Origin: Glycomyces sp040645615
GTDB lineage: Bacteria; Actinomycetota; Actinomycetes; Mycobacteriales; Micromonosporaceae
Direction of reading: 5' to 3'
Assembly: GCF_040645615.1 (NCBI RefSeq)
Contig: NZ_JBEYYO010000017.1
Coordinates: 67,737-131,736, forward strand
Length of the DNA: 64,000 bases
The position numbers and the translations under genes were made by a program. Shown one piece after another: positions 25,407-34,411 of this stretch. Numbering within the stretch: the stretch's first letter is position 1; the number at the start of each line of letters is the position of its first letter. A model generated the notes under the pieces. It ran no database searches. It had not been told where the DNA came from and saw only the letters and a list, made by a program, of their open reading frames with translations.

Positions 25407-26351
25407 CTAAGCGAACGCGTCCACACCGGTCAGCTCGGCCGAGTACTTCCACAGCCGCTCGGCCTCGGCGAGGTCGATCGCGTAGGCGCGCACGCCTTCG
25501 CCTTCGGTGACGATCTCGGCCACGTCGCAGTCCTGGAGGTACACCCCGCCCTTGCCCTCGAGCGCGGGGGAGGTCACCGCCCAGGTCTGGGTGGCCGCGC
25601 CCTGCTCGGTGTTCTTGAAGTGCGGGGGGAGCACGTTGCCGTCCTCGTCGATCCACCCGGCCTCGACCTGCTCGGCGATCGTCATGTGCCGCTGGAGCGG
25701 GGTGATGATCGCGCCCGGGTGCAGCGCGAAGGCCCGCACGCCCGAGTCCCGGGCCAGGCGGTCGAGCTGGACGGCGAAGAGCACGTTCGCGGTCTTGGCC
25801 TGCCCGTAGGCCTGCCAGCGGTCGTAGCCGGTCGCGAAGTGCACGTCGTCCCAGCGGATCGGCGAGATCCCGTGCCCGCCGGAGGACACCGAGGCCACGC
25901 GCGCGCCCTCGGCCAGGAGCGGCGCGAGGCGACCCACGAGCGCGAAGTGCCCGAGGTGGTTGACGGCGAACTGGAGCTCCCACCCGGCGGCGGTGCGGGT
26001 CTCGGGGCAGGCCATGACGCCCGCGCTGTTGACGATGCCGTGGATCGGGCGCCCGTCCTTGTGGACGCGCTCGGCGAACTCGGCCACGCTGTCGAGGTCG
26101 GCGAGGTCGAGCTCGTCCACCTCGACGCCGGAGACCCCGTCGAGGGCCTGTTCGGCGATCGCGCGCCGCCGCGCCGGAACGAGAACGCTCCCACCAGCTG
26201 CGGCGAGCGCCCTGGTGGTCTCGATCCCGATCCCGGAGTACCCGCCGGTCACCACGAACCGCTTCCCGGTGAGGTCGATGCCCGCGAGGACCTCGGCGGC
26301 GGTCGAGTCCGCGCCGAAAACTGACTGGATGCTGTGCTGGGGTGTGCTCAT
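25407..26351 (-). CDS. Short-chain dehydrogenase/reductase
   Basis: NAD(P)-dependent SDR of 314 residues, longer than the classical 250 and similar to retinol-dehydrogenase or WW-oxidoreductase-like members. The nucleotide motif is FVVTGGYSGIGIETTRAL (TGxxxGIG). The structural NSAGVM motif and the active-site YGQAK (YxxxK) are present, with the catalytic serine in ASVSSGGHG. The ATG at 26351 was chosen; a longer frame that runs into the next gene is a shadow. The upstream region holds four 14-bp direct repeats (26447-26608) that may regulate it. The substrate is unknown. Confidence 0.88.
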   Translation of the reverse strand: MSTPQHSIQSVFGADSTAAEVLAGIDLTGKRFVVTGGYSGIGIETTRALAAAGGSVLVPARRRAIAEQALDGVSGVEVDELDLADLDSVAEFAERVHKDGRPIHGIVNSAGVMACPETRTAAGWELQFAVNHLGHFALVGRLAPLLAEGARVASVSSGGHGISPIRWDDVHFATGYDRWQAYGQAKTANVLFAVQLDRLARDSGVRAFALHPGAIITPLQRHMTIAEQVEAGWIDEDGNVLPPHFKNTEQGAATQTWAVTSPALEGKGGVYLQDCDVAEIVTEGEGVRAYAIDLAEAERLWKYSAELTGVDAFA

Positions 26352-26446
26352 GAAAGCGACTGTAGAACCTGGAGTGCACTCCAAGGCAAACCGTAAATCA
26401 GCGGGATTCGCGCGATGGGCGCCCGGCGGACGACCCGGACCGCTCG

Positions 26447-26608
26447 CGCGCGGGAACGCGATGCGCGCCGTACGTCGACCTGGGCCGCGCGGGCACACGG
26501 TGCCGTCCATCAATGACACCGAGTCCGTGGACGGGTGGCGCGTGCCCGCGCGGGCACGCGCCGCGGACGCCTCTGCGGGCGCGCTGTACCTGCTCGCGTG
26601 GGTACGCG
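26447..26608. repeat. Cluster of four 14-bp direct repeats upstream of the SDR gene
   Basis: The motif CGCGYGGGNACRCG occurs at 26447, 26486, 26547 and 26595: CGCGCGGGAACGCG, CGCGCGGGCACACG, CGCGCGGGCACGCG and CGCGTGGGTACGCG. Spacings are 39, 61 and 48 bp. Three are followed by TG or TC within three bases. The stretch (26352-26620) encodes nothing plausible and is the presumed promoter region of the SDR gene. Confidence 0.6.
26537..26562. promoter_or_regulatory. Perfect 26-bp palindrome without loop
   Basis: The left half GGCGCGTGCCCGC (26537-26549) is followed directly by its exact reverse complement GCGGGCACGCGCC (26550-26562). It contains the third copy of the 14-bp repeat. A dimeric regulator site is more likely than a hairpin because there is no loop. 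Confidence 0.6.
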
Positions 26609-26620
26609 ATCGTCCGCCGT

Positions 26621-27214
26621 TCAGTACTTGCGGCAGCCGTCGTAGCCGCCGCCGTGGAGGCGGCCCCAGCTGACCCGCGCGGAGTCGAGGAGGTCGTCGA
26701 GCGTGTCGGCCTCGTGCTCGCGCTGCTCGGCGAGGAGCACGTTCGCGGCCGCCCGGGCGTCGGCCTCGGCCCGGTGGTGGTCGCCGAACGCGATCCCGGC
26801 CGCCCTCGCCACCCGCGGCAGCGTGTACGAGTCGAGCTGCCAAGTCCGGCGCGCGATCACCAGCGTGCACGCGTACCGCAGCGTCGCCGCCGCGAGCCCC
26901 GCGGCCGCGTTCGCGCCGCGGATCACCGAGGTGTCGAACGCGGCGTTGTGGGCCACCACGGGGGAGTCCCCGATGAACTCCCGCAACTGCGACCACGTCT
27001 GCGCCCACGTGGGCGCCCCGACCACGTCGCCGCGGCGGATGCCGTGGATCGCGGTGTTGCGCGAGTCGAACCGGTCGTGCCCGTCCGGGGGCCGGATGAG
27101 GGTCGCGAACGAGTCCGAGACCTCGCCGTCCTTGACCCGCACCACCGCCACGGAGCAGGCGCTGGCCCTGCTGCCGTTCGCCGTCTCGAAGTCGATCGCC
27201 ACCCAGGAGTCCAC
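26621..27214 (-). CDS. DEDDh 3'-5' exonuclease (DnaQ-like)
   Basis: Exonuclease domain protein of 197 residues. The metal-binding residues of the DEDDh family are visible in order: AIDFETANGS (Asp and Glu), VVAHNAAFDTSVI (Asp) and DHHRAEADARAAANVLL (His and Asp). It starts at a GTG preceded by GGGAAGGG. Such stand-alone proteins resemble DNA polymerase III epsilon or oligonucleases and trim single-stranded DNA or RNA 3' ends. The tail SWGRLHGGGYDGCRKY is unlike the core. It lies between the SDR and an uncharacterised gene on the same strand; its exact substrate is unknown. Confidence 0.85.
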   Translation of the reverse strand: MDSWVAIDFETANGSRASACSVAVVRVKDGEVSDSFATLIRPPDGHDRFDSRNTAIHGIRRGDVVGAPTWAQTWSQLREFIGDSPVVAHNAAFDTSVIRGANAAAGLAAATLRYACTLVIARRTWQLDSYTLPRVARAAGIAFGDHHRAEADARAAANVLLAEQREHEADTLDDLLDSARVSWGRLHGGGYDGCRKY

Positions 27215-27297
27215 TGTGCGCCCTTCCCTGCCCGCCGCGAGACCCCATATCCGATGGGGACCGCCGCTCGCGAGGCCTGACCGTAGCAGACCGCTCC

Positions 27298-28158
27298 TCA
27301 GCCCTCGCCCCGAGCCGCGAGCCGGACCAGGTGCGCGTGGGCGTACTCGCAGATCACCGCGTGCCGGTAGACCGCATGCGGCACATCGGTGTTCGAGTCG
27401 GCGCGGACCGAGAGGTCCCCGTTCTGCCAGCGCAGGAACACCGGGTCGCCGGTGAGCTCGGCGAGGATCGACAGGATCGAGTCGTCGAACCGCATCGAGT
27501 GCACGGCCCGCCGGTACTCGTCGGGGGTCAGGCACGCGGCGAACGGCAGGTTCATCAGGCACAGCGCGGTCTGGATGTCCAGGCGCATGAGCCGCCTGCG
27601 CCCCGGCTCGGGGTCGAGCGGCGGCATGTCGAGCCCGGTGAAGTCGAGCGGGCCCTCGCGGTTCATGTCGAGCGCTGCGAGCACCACGTACACGTTGATG
27701 TCGTGCTCGATCACGGCGTGGTCGCCCAGCCCCGCGAGGTTCACCGGGCGCAGCGCGACCGGTTCGATCGGGGTGGCGGTGTTGCGGACGATGAAGTTGA
27801 GCAGGTTCGTCTCGATCACGAAGTGCCGGATGAGCAGTTCGACCGCGAGCGGGGAGACGAACCGGCGCAGGAACCACAGGCACAGCCGGTCCATGAGCCG
27901 GTGCGCGGTCCAGCGGACCGGGGTGATGCGCTTGAGCGCCACGATGAGCAGTGCCAGCATCCGCGAGACGGGCCGCGCGACCGGGTAGAGCCAGGTCCGG
28001 GTCCAGCGCCGCTGGTCGTCCACGATCATCTGCGTCACTTCGGGATCGAGCGGGACCGCGGGATCGGCCACGATCGCGTCCCACAGAGGCGGATCGGCGG
28101 CCGAGGCGGCCGCGCCCTGCGGCGCGGTCGGGGTCGGCGCGTTCGCCTGCTCAGACAT
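27298..28158 (-). CDS. Uncharacterised protein coupled to the ketosynthase-oxidase fusion
   Basis: Protein of 286 residues that I do not recognise by function. The first 25 residues are alanine-rich and disordered. The rest is helical, with PVARPVSRMLALLIVALKRI and FLRRFVSPLAVELLIRHFVI as amphipathic or membrane-proximal segments, then HFVIETNLLNFIVRNTATPI, which could be a short hydrophobic region. Its start overlaps the end of the ketosynthase fusion gene by 8 nt, so the two are translated together and probably work on the same lipid or polyketide-like product. No catalytic motif is obvious. A membrane-associated partner or tailoring enzyme is possible. Confidence 0.75.
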   Translation of the reverse strand: MSEQANAPTPTAPQGAAASAADPPLWDAIVADPAVPLDPEVTQMIVDDQRRWTRTWLYPVARPVSRMLALLIVALKRITPVRWTAHRLMDRLCLWFLRRFVSPLAVELLIRHFVIETNLLNFIVRNTATPIEPVALRPVNLAGLGDHAVIEHDINVYVVLAALDMNREGPLDFTGLDMPPLDPEPGRRRLMRLDIQTALCLMNLPFAACLTPDEYRRAVHSMRFDDSILSILAELTGDPVFLRWQNGDLSVRADSNTDVPHAVYRHAVICEYAHAHLVRLAARGEG

Positions 28159-29971
28159 GGTCGAGCTCTTCGAGCTGGAGCGCGTACAGCCGGGCCACGA
28201 CCTTCGCGGTGGTCACGATCGCGTCGGCGGCAGCGTCGTCGACCACCGGGGACGCGAGGATCGCCTGGAGTTTCGCGAAGTGGTCGTCGTCGGCCTCGCC
28301 GTGGTAGGCCAGGAACGAGACCTGGTCGTCGCGCAGGCCCAGCAGCGACTTGAACCGCGCGGCCCACCCGGCGGCCTTGCCGGTGCCCAGGCCCTCGATG
28401 ATGAACATCGCGCCGAGCAGCCCGATCGGGTCGGGCTGGCTCGCGGTGTGGAACATGTACGCCGAGAGCGCCTCGGACCCGATGTTCTTGCGCCCCGCGC
28501 GAATGTCCTCGACCGAGCCGCCGACCGCGGCGTAGTCGCGCTCGATCATCATGAAGTCGCGGTGCTCTTCGGAGGCATGGCCGATGGCGGCGCTGCGCAG
28601 CTCGAAGTGCTCGACCGAGAAGTTCGACGCGGCCCTGGAGATCCACCGGGCCCCGTCGGCGACCTGCTGCCGCAGGTTGAACAGCAGCCGCTGATAGTCC
28701 TCGATCGTGGCGGTGCCGTCGGCGAGCCTGGCCATGACCGGCACGGCGTCGAGCCGGCGTTCGAAGTCCTCCCAGACCTGGTCGAGCCGCGCGAACACGT
28801 TGCCCTCCGCGGCCGGGCGCACCGGGACCGCCGCCGGGATCGGCGCGGCCGAGACGGTCTCGGCCGCTTCGGGCTCCACGCAGGTCAGGTGCGCGAACCC
28901 GAACGAGAACCGGCCGGATTCGGGCACGGCCAGCAGCACGGTCTGGCCGGGCTCGAACCGGCCGGTGCGCCAGCACTCCTCCAGAGCGATGAAGATCGAC
29001 GCGGCCCCGGTGTTGCCGCGCGTCTCCAGGTTGGAGAACCAGCGGCCCGTGTCGATGTCGGCGCCGGACTCGGCGAGGCGCTTGAACACGATGTCGCGGA
29101 ACGCGTTGGTGGAGTAGTGGCACAGCACGTGGTCGAGCCGCCCCAGGTCGATCAGTCCCTGGTCGGCGAGCGAGCGGAACTCGCGCAGCCCGCATTCGGC
29201 GAGGTCGGCCAGCGCGCTGGTGTCCTGGCGCAGCAGCATCAGCCCGGCCTGCTCCGCGGCGGCGGCGCTGCCGAGGTCCTGCCAGGTGCGGCCCGCCGCG
29301 AGGGTCTCGCCCATCCCGGCCCGCATGCACACCTCGTGCTCGTGCGCGAGTGAGACGGTGCGCACCCAGTCGACGCGCAGCGACGGCCGGTCGGGGCGCG
29401 GGCGCGGTTCGACCAGGACCGCGCCGGCCCCGTCGGAGAGCATCCACCGCAGGAAGTGCGCGTCGGGGTCGGCGCCGCCGTTGAACCTGGTGGCGCGCAG
29501 CCACCTGCTCGACAGCTCGGAGCCGACGACGGCCGCGCGCCGCCGGTCGCCGAGGCGGACCTTCGCGACCGCGGCGTCGAGCGCGGCGAGCCCGGAGGCG
29601 CACACGCCCGCCGCCGAGAGCAGCTGCATCGGCCCGCCGCCCAAGCGGCCGTGGACCATCGAGGCGAACCCGGGCACCAGGAGGTCCCCCTGCGTGGTGG
29701 CGGTGGCGAGCATGTCGAGGTCGGCCGGGCCCGCGTCCCGGTCGTCCAGGGCCGCGCGCAACGCGGCCGCCGCGAGTTCCTCGTTGAGCTCGGTGGTGCG
29801 GCCCTGCGCGTCGATCGCATAGTGCCGCTTGGCGATCCCGTTGGCGGCGAGGACCCTGCGGCGCAGCCGGTCCCCGCGTTCGTCCACGCCGCCGAGGCGC
29901 GCGGCGATCTCGTCGTTGCCGACCGGGTCTCCGGGGAGGTACGCGCCGGCCGCGGTGATGTAGGCGTTCAT
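28151..29971 (-). CDS. Ketosynthase III fused to haem-oxygenase-like diiron oxidase domain
   Basis: Fusion protein of 606 residues. Residues 1-370 are a FabH/KAS III-like thiolase fold with the catalytic triad Cys124 (AAGVCASGLAALD), His285 (VLCHYSTNAF) and Asn320 (LETRGNTGAAS). Residues 390-600 look like a haem-oxygenase-like diiron oxidase, with likely ligands in IGHASEEHRDFM, MFIIEGLGTG and YHGEADDDHFAKL. KAS III enzymes condense acyl-CoA or acyl-ACP units; diiron oxidases of this fold, such as UndA, cleave or oxidise acyl chains. The fusion suggests synthesis of an alkene or other modified acyl product, which is inference. The ATG at 29971 was chosen where KAS III homology begins, although GGAGGG abuts it; a start at 30013 is possible. 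Confidence 0.8.
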   Translation of the reverse strand: MNAYITAAGAYLPGDPVGNDEIAARLGGVDERGDRLRRRVLAANGIAKRHYAIDAQGRTTELNEELAAAALRAALDDRDAGPADLDMLATATTQGDLLVPGFASMVHGRLGGGPMQLLSAAGVCASGLAALDAAVAKVRLGDRRRAAVVGSELSSRWLRATRFNGGADPDAHFLRWMLSDGAGAVLVEPRPRPDRPSLRVDWVRTVSLAHEHEVCMRAGMGETLAAGRTWQDLGSAAAAEQAGLMLLRQDTSALADLAECGLREFRSLADQGLIDLGRLDHVLCHYSTNAFRDIVFKRLAESGADIDTGRWFSNLETRGNTGAASIFIALEECWRTGRFEPGQTVLLAVPESGRFSFGFAHLTCVEPEAAETVSAAPIPAAVPVRPAAEGNVFARLDQVWEDFERRLDAVPVMARLADGTATIEDYQRLLFNLRQQVADGARWISRAASNFSVEHFELRSAAIGHASEEHRDFMMIERDYAAVGGSVEDIRAGRKNIGSEALSAYMFHTASQPDPIGLLGAMFIIEGLGTGKAAGWAARFKSLLGLRDDQVSFLAYHGEADDDHFAKLQAILASPVVDDAAADAIVTTAKVVARLYALQLEELDHV

Positions 29972-30070
29972 CCCTCCATTGGGCCACAGCCCAGGGCCCG
30001 CGCGCATCGGCACTTCTACTCATTTTCCGAGGGCGAACGTACTCATTGCGTCATAGACCGACCCCTGACT

Positions 30071-30709
30071 TCAGTCCCCGTCGATGCCCTCCTTGATCGC
30101 GAACCGCACCAGCTGCGACCGGTTGTGCAGCTGGAGTTTCGACAGCAGATGCTGCACATGGTTTTGCACCGTGCGCGGCGACAAGACCAGCCGCTCGGCG
30201 ATCTCCTTGTAGCTCAAGCCCTTCGCGACCAGCCGCAGCACCTCGGTCTCGCGGTCGGAGAGCTTCGGGTGCCGCTCGGCACTGCCGGCGGACGCGAGCC
30301 GCCGGAACTCGCCGAGCACCAGCCCGGCCAGGCCCGGCGTGAACACCGCGTCCCCGGCCGCGACCCGCGCCACCGCCTCCGCCAGCTCCGCGGCCGACGC
30401 CGACTTCACCAGGTACCCCCGCGCACCGGCCTTCACCGCCTCCAGCACGTGCGCCGACTCCCCGCTCGCCGACAGCACCAGCGCCGCGGTCGGGCAGTCT
30501 TCGCCCAGACCCTGGATCACCTCCGTACCCGACAGGTCCGGGAGTTGGAGATCGAGGATCGCCACGTCCGGACGCAGCTCCCGGATCGCCCGCAAAGCCG
30601 CCCGGCCCTCCCCGAACGACGCGAGCACCTCGTGCCCTGCCTCGGTGAGGTCCCGCGCGATCGCCTCCCTCCAGATCGGATGGTCATCCACCACGACGAG
30701 CGTCGCCAT
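30071..30709 (-). CDS. NarL/LuxR-type response regulator
   Basis: Response regulator of 212 residues. The receiver domain has the acidic pair DDH (residues 8-10), the phosphoacceptor Asp53 in VAILDLQLPDLSG, and the conserved Lys102 in GYLVKSAS. The C-terminal LuxR helix-turn-helix is LSDRETEVLRLVAKGLSYKE followed by SPRTVQNHVQHLLSKL. The start lies inside the 3' end of the histidine kinase gene (26-nt overlap), with GGGAGGGAGGGG upstream. It pairs with that kinase as a two-component system. Targets are unknown. Confidence 0.9.
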   Translation of the reverse strand: MATLVVVDDHPIWREAIARDLTEAGHEVLASFGEGRAALRAIRELRPDVAILDLQLPDLSGTEVIQGLGEDCPTAALVLSASGESAHVLEAVKAGARGYLVKSASAAELAEAVARVAAGDAVFTPGLAGLVLGEFRRLASAGSAERHPKLSDRETEVLRLVAKGLSYKEIAERLVLSPRTVQNHVQHLLSKLQLHNRSQLVRFAIKEGIDGD

Positions 30710-31841
30710 CGGCCCCTCCCTCCCGGCGCGGCACCCGCACCTCGACTTCCGTGCCCCCACCGGGGGCCGACACCACCGTCGCGGTCCCGCCCAGCTCCTT
30801 GACGCGACCCTCGATCGACTGCGCCACGCCCAGTCTGCCCTCGGCCGCCGCGGCCTCCAGGCGCCCGGCCGCGAACCCCGGGCCGTCGTCGCGCACGCTC
30901 ACCGTGACCGCGTCCGCATCGTCCTCGATCAAGAGCCACATCCGCGTCCCGGCCGGGCAGTGCTCGCGCACGTTGTCGACCGCGCTCGATACCGCCGCCG
31001 CGACCTCCCGCGCCGTCTCGGCCGGGAGCAGCACCGGCGTTGCCGGGGCGGCGAGCACCGCCGAACCCGCATGGCGCTGCAACAACTCCCGCAGGTCGCG
31101 CTGGCCGTCGAGCGGATGCCGGTACGCCTCGGAGCGGACCAGCGCCCGCAGCGCCTCCTCCTGCCTGCCCGCGAGCCGCCCGAGCTCGGCCGCCTCGCCG
31201 CCGATCTCGTTGCCGCGCCGCTGCACCAGCGCGAGGACCTGCAACACCGAGTCGTGGATGTCGCGGGCCAGGCGCTCGCGCTCGCGTTCGGCCGCGGAGC
31301 GCTCGGCGGCCCGCCGCATCCGCTGCTCGGCCTCGACCCCGAGCCGCACCAGGTGCCCGCACACGAACCCGGTGAGGACCAGCAGCGCCGCCTCGTTCAC
31401 CGAGCTCTCGGTGATCCCGCCCCTGAACGCCACCCCGACCGCGGCCACCGCGGCCCCGGCGATCGCCCCGCTGCGCCTGCCCCAGGCCGCGGCCCACGCC
31501 AGTACCGCCCCGGCCAGCCACGGCCCGACCGAGACCGGCACGGCCCGGTCGTCCAGCGCCAGCGCCCACGACGAGGCCGCCACCGCGGCCGCCGTGACCG
31601 CCAAGTCCACATAGAGCGCCCGCGGCTCGTACCCCCGCCGGGCGTACCGGGCGCTGACGATCCCCGTCCACGCCCCGAGGCACACCACCAGCAGCGCGGC
31701 CCAGGCCGGATGCGCAAGCGAATCGAACGACAGCGCGCCCAAGAGCACCGGGTAGCCCAAGGCAACGAACCGGTACACCGAGATCGCGCGCCGCAGCTGC
31801 GTCTGTATACCCACTGAGGAATTCTCGCAGGACGTGTCCAC
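30684..31841 (-). CDS. Sensor histidine kinase, HisKA_3/NarX-type
   Basis: Membrane sensor kinase of 385 residues. The N-terminal half has about four to five transmembrane helices (residues 20-165) and no clear extracellular domain, so it may sense the membrane or receive a signal from a partner. The dimerisation segment has RERLARDIHDSVLQVLALVQ with the phosphorylated His196. The ATPase domain has AAVSSAVDNVREHC (N box, Asn290) and VSVRDDGPGFAAG (G box). It overlaps the response-regulator gene. The start is a GTG at 31841; the ribosome site is weak. The signal is unknown. Confidence 0.88.
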   Translation of the reverse strand: MDTSCENSSVGIQTQLRRAISVYRFVALGYPVLLGALSFDSLAHPAWAALLVVCLGAWTGIVSARYARRGYEPRALYVDLAVTAAAVAASSWALALDDRAVPVSVGPWLAGAVLAWAAAWGRRSGAIAGAAVAAVGVAFRGGITESSVNEAALLVLTGFVCGHLVRLGVEAEQRMRRAAERSAAERERERLARDIHDSVLQVLALVQRRGNEIGGEAAELGRLAGRQEEALRALVRSEAYRHPLDGQRDLRELLQRHAGSAVLAAPATPVLLPAETAREVAAAVSSAVDNVREHCPAGTRMWLLIEDDADAVTVSVRDDGPGFAAGRLEAAAAEGRLGVAQSIEGRVKELGGTATVVSAPGGGTEVEVRVPRREGGADGDARRGG

Positions 31842-31900
31842 TGCTCATGAGACCCTCACCGGCGCACCGGCTCCTGGAATGCGGTCATTACAGTGACGGC

Positions 31901-34405
31901 ATGTCGTTCTCAAGCCCCCGACCCGCCTCGATCAGCGTCGACTTCGGCACCTCGCACACCGTCGCCACCATCCGCCGCGCCGACGGACGCGTCCACCAGC
32001 AGCTGTTCGACGGCTCGCCGCAACTGCCCTCGGCGGTCTTCATGGACGACGAAGGCGGCCCAGTGGTTGGCGCCGACGCCGCCCACTCCGGCCGCCGCAA
32101 ACCCGAGCGGTTCGAACCCAACCCCAAGCGCCGCATCGACGACGACACGATCCTCCTCGGCGAGACCGAACTCCCGGTCACCAGCGTCATCGCCGCCGTC
32201 CTCGCCCGCGTCGCCAATGAGTGCCGCCAGACCCTCGGCTCACTCGGCCCGGTCACCGTCACCGTGCCCGCCGCCTGGGGCCCCACCCGCCGCCACGTCA
32301 TCGCCGACGCCGCCTCCGCCGCCGGACTGGGCACCGTCGACCTCGTCGCCGAACCGGTCGCCGCCGCGTCCTACTTCGTGGAGACCCTCGGCAGCGACGC
32401 CGCGCCCGGCCAAGGCGTGGTCGTCTACGACCTCGGCGGCGGCACCTTCGACGCGACCGTGCTGCGCCGCAGCGACACCGGCTTCGACGTCCTCGCCGTC
32501 GACGGCGCCGCCGACCTCGGCGGCCTCGACTTCGACCAGGCCCTCGCCGAACACTTGGCCGCCAGCGTCCAGCCCGACGACGAGCGCTGGCAGCGCCTGA
32601 CCAACCCCGTCGAACCCGCCGACCTGCGCCACCGCACCGCGTTCATGGACGAAGTCCGCCAAGCCAAGGAACGCCTCTCCCGCGCGGCCTCGACCGAGCT
32701 GACGATCCCGCTGCTCGACGTCGACGCGCACCTGACCCGCGCCGAGGTCGAAGAGGTCTGCACGCCTTTGGTCATGCGCACCATCCGCGTCACCCAAGGC
32801 GTCATCCGCGAGTCCGGGATCCCCAAAGAGCAGATCCGGGCCCTGTTCCTGGTCGGCGCGGCCAGCCGCATGCCATTGGTCGCCACGCTCCTGCACCGAG
32901 AGCTGGGCATCGCGCCCGCCGCGATCGAACAGCCCGAACTCGCCGTCTCCGAAGGCGGCCTGGTCGCCCAGCACACCGTGAGCACCCCCGTGTCGGTCCC
33001 CAGTCCCGCGCTGCCGCCGCAGACCGCGACCCCCGCGGCCGTGCCCGGGCCGCCCCCGACCAACCAGACGCTCCCGCTGCCCGGCCCCTCGGCCCCGCCC
33101 TCGCAACCGACCCCGCAGTCCGTCCCCGCCGGGATGCCCGGTCCCCTCACCCAGCCGCACCACTCCTCACCGGTCCCGCCGAGCCACATGACCGGCCCGA
33201 TGCCCCAGGCCCCCATGCAGGCCCCGCCCGGGCCCGCGGACAAGCCGTGGATCAAGTCCAAACAGGGCATCGCGGTGCTCTCCGGCGCCGCCGCGGTCGT
33301 GGTCATCGCCCTCGCGGCGGCCGTCGTACTCCAGTTCCTGCCCGAGAAGGACGACGACCCCAACCCCGGCGGCGGCTCGGACGACCAGGCCGTCGAGACC
33401 ACCGAAGCGGACCCGACGGGGTCTGGAGAGGACGACAGCGGCCCGGCCAACGCGGGCGCCGAGAACGAGTTCGTGCCGCTGGCCGACGCCGTCGAAGGCG
33501 ACCTGCTCGCCCACATGACCGAAGGCCACAGCGGCGCGGTCACCGCGATGGCCACCGCCGTGCTCGACGGCTCCAGCGTCGTCATCACCGGCGGCCAGGA
33601 CGCCATGGTCCGCGTCTGGGACACCGCCGAAGGCACGCTCCTGAGCACCTACCGCGGCCACGAGAGCACCATCACCAGCCTCGGCACCGTGGTCGAGGCC
33701 GAAGGGCGCACCGCCGTCTTCTCCAGCGACGACATCAGCGACGACGTGTGGTACCTCGACGACCCCGAGACCGCCGTGGCCGACCGCGACAGCGAATGGG
33801 ACGACCCGCTGTGGTTCGGCCTGTGGGACTCCGTGCCCGCCTACGCCACCTCCGGTGACGTCAAGCAGCTGTTCACCGGCACGTCCATCGCCGACGTCTC
33901 CACCCCGTACTCCGACTTCATCGACTTCGTCGACGTCGACGGCACGGTCCGCTCGGTCGGCCACGACGACCGGCGCGTGTTCGTGTGCGACCTCGCCACC
34001 GGCGAGTCGGTCGGCGGCACGTTCGACCAGCTCCAGTACGACATCATCGCGTTCGCCGCGGGCCAGGCCGCCGGGAAGAGCCTCGGCGTCACCGCTTCGA
34101 CCGACGGCCAGATCCGGGCCTGGGACCTCGCCGCCTCCGAGCCGTACGGGACTGCGGCCCGCGACATGTACCAGACGGTGACCGCGCTGCGCCTGACCGA
34201 GGTCGACGGCAAGCCCGTCGCGCTCGCGGTCGGCGACCAGGGCATCAACCTGTTCGACGTCGCCACCGGCACCCAGATCGGCAGCACGTTCGCCTACTAC
34301 TCCGGCGAGGACGAGCTCAGCGCCGTATCGGTGACCTCGATCGACGGCCACCCCGTGGTGGTCACCGGCACCCTCCTCGGCGAGCTCACCGTCTGGAGCC
34401 TCTGA
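31901..34405 (+). CDS. Hsp70 ATPase domain - transmembrane helix - WD40 propeller fusion
   Basis: Protein of 834 residues. Residues 1-365 are an Hsp70-type ATPase domain (ISVDFGTSHTVATIRR; VYDLGGGTFDATVL near 174; FLVGAASRMPLVATLL). A proline-rich linker follows (about 370-445), then one transmembrane helix near 457-480 (GIAVLSGAAAVVVIALAAAV), an acidic spacer, and WD40-like repeats to the end (GHSGAVTAMATAVLDG; GGQDAMVRVWDTAEGTLLST; ASTDGQIRAWDLAASEP). The ATPase would be inside and the propeller outside, so it may pass a binding signal across the membrane. There is no substrate-binding domain. A TACAGT box 6 nt before the ATG suggests a leaderless transcript. Function is unknown. Confidence 0.85.
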   Translation: MSFSSPRPASISVDFGTSHTVATIRRADGRVHQQLFDGSPQLPSAVFMDDEGGPVVGADAAHSGRRKPERFEPNPKRRIDDDTILLGETELPVTSVIAAVLARVANECRQTLGSLGPVTVTVPAAWGPTRRHVIADAASAAGLGTVDLVAEPVAAASYFVETLGSDAAPGQGVVVYDLGGGTFDATVLRRSDTGFDVLAVDGAADLGGLDFDQALAEHLAASVQPDDERWQRLTNPVEPADLRHRTAFMDEVRQAKERLSRAASTELTIPLLDVDAHLTRAEVEEVCTPLVMRTIRVTQGVIRESGIPKEQIRALFLVGAASRMPLVATLLHRELGIAPAAIEQPELAVSEGGLVAQHTVSTPVSVPSPALPPQTATPAAVPGPPPTNQTLPLPGPSAPPSQPTPQSVPAGMPGPLTQPHHSSPVPPSHMTGPMPQAPMQAPPGPADKPWIKSKQGIAVLSGAAAVVVIALAAAVVLQFLPEKDDDPNPGGGSDDQAVETTEADPTGSGEDDSGPANAGAENEFVPLADAVEGDLLAHMTEGHSGAVTAMATAVLDGSSVVITGGQDAMVRVWDTAEGTLLSTYRGHESTITSLGTVVEAEGRTAVFSSDDISDDVWYLDDPETAVADRDSEWDDPLWFGLWDSVPAYATSGDVKQLFTGTSIADVSTPYSDFIDFVDVDGTVRSVGHDDRRVFVCDLATGESVGGTFDQLQYDIIAFAAGQAAGKSLGVTASTDGQIRAWDLAASEPYGTAARDMYQTVTALRLTEVDGKPVALAVGDQGINLFDVATGTQIGSTFAYYSGEDELSAVSVTSIDGHPVVVTGTLLGELTVWSL

Positions 34406-34411
34406 GCCCGC

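Noticed and set aside
25407..27248. One 613-codon protein joining SDR to the region of the exonuclease
   Set aside because: The N-terminal 300 residues are a frame-shifted reading of the exonuclease gene. SDR homology starts at the ATG at 26351, with a promoter-like region before it.
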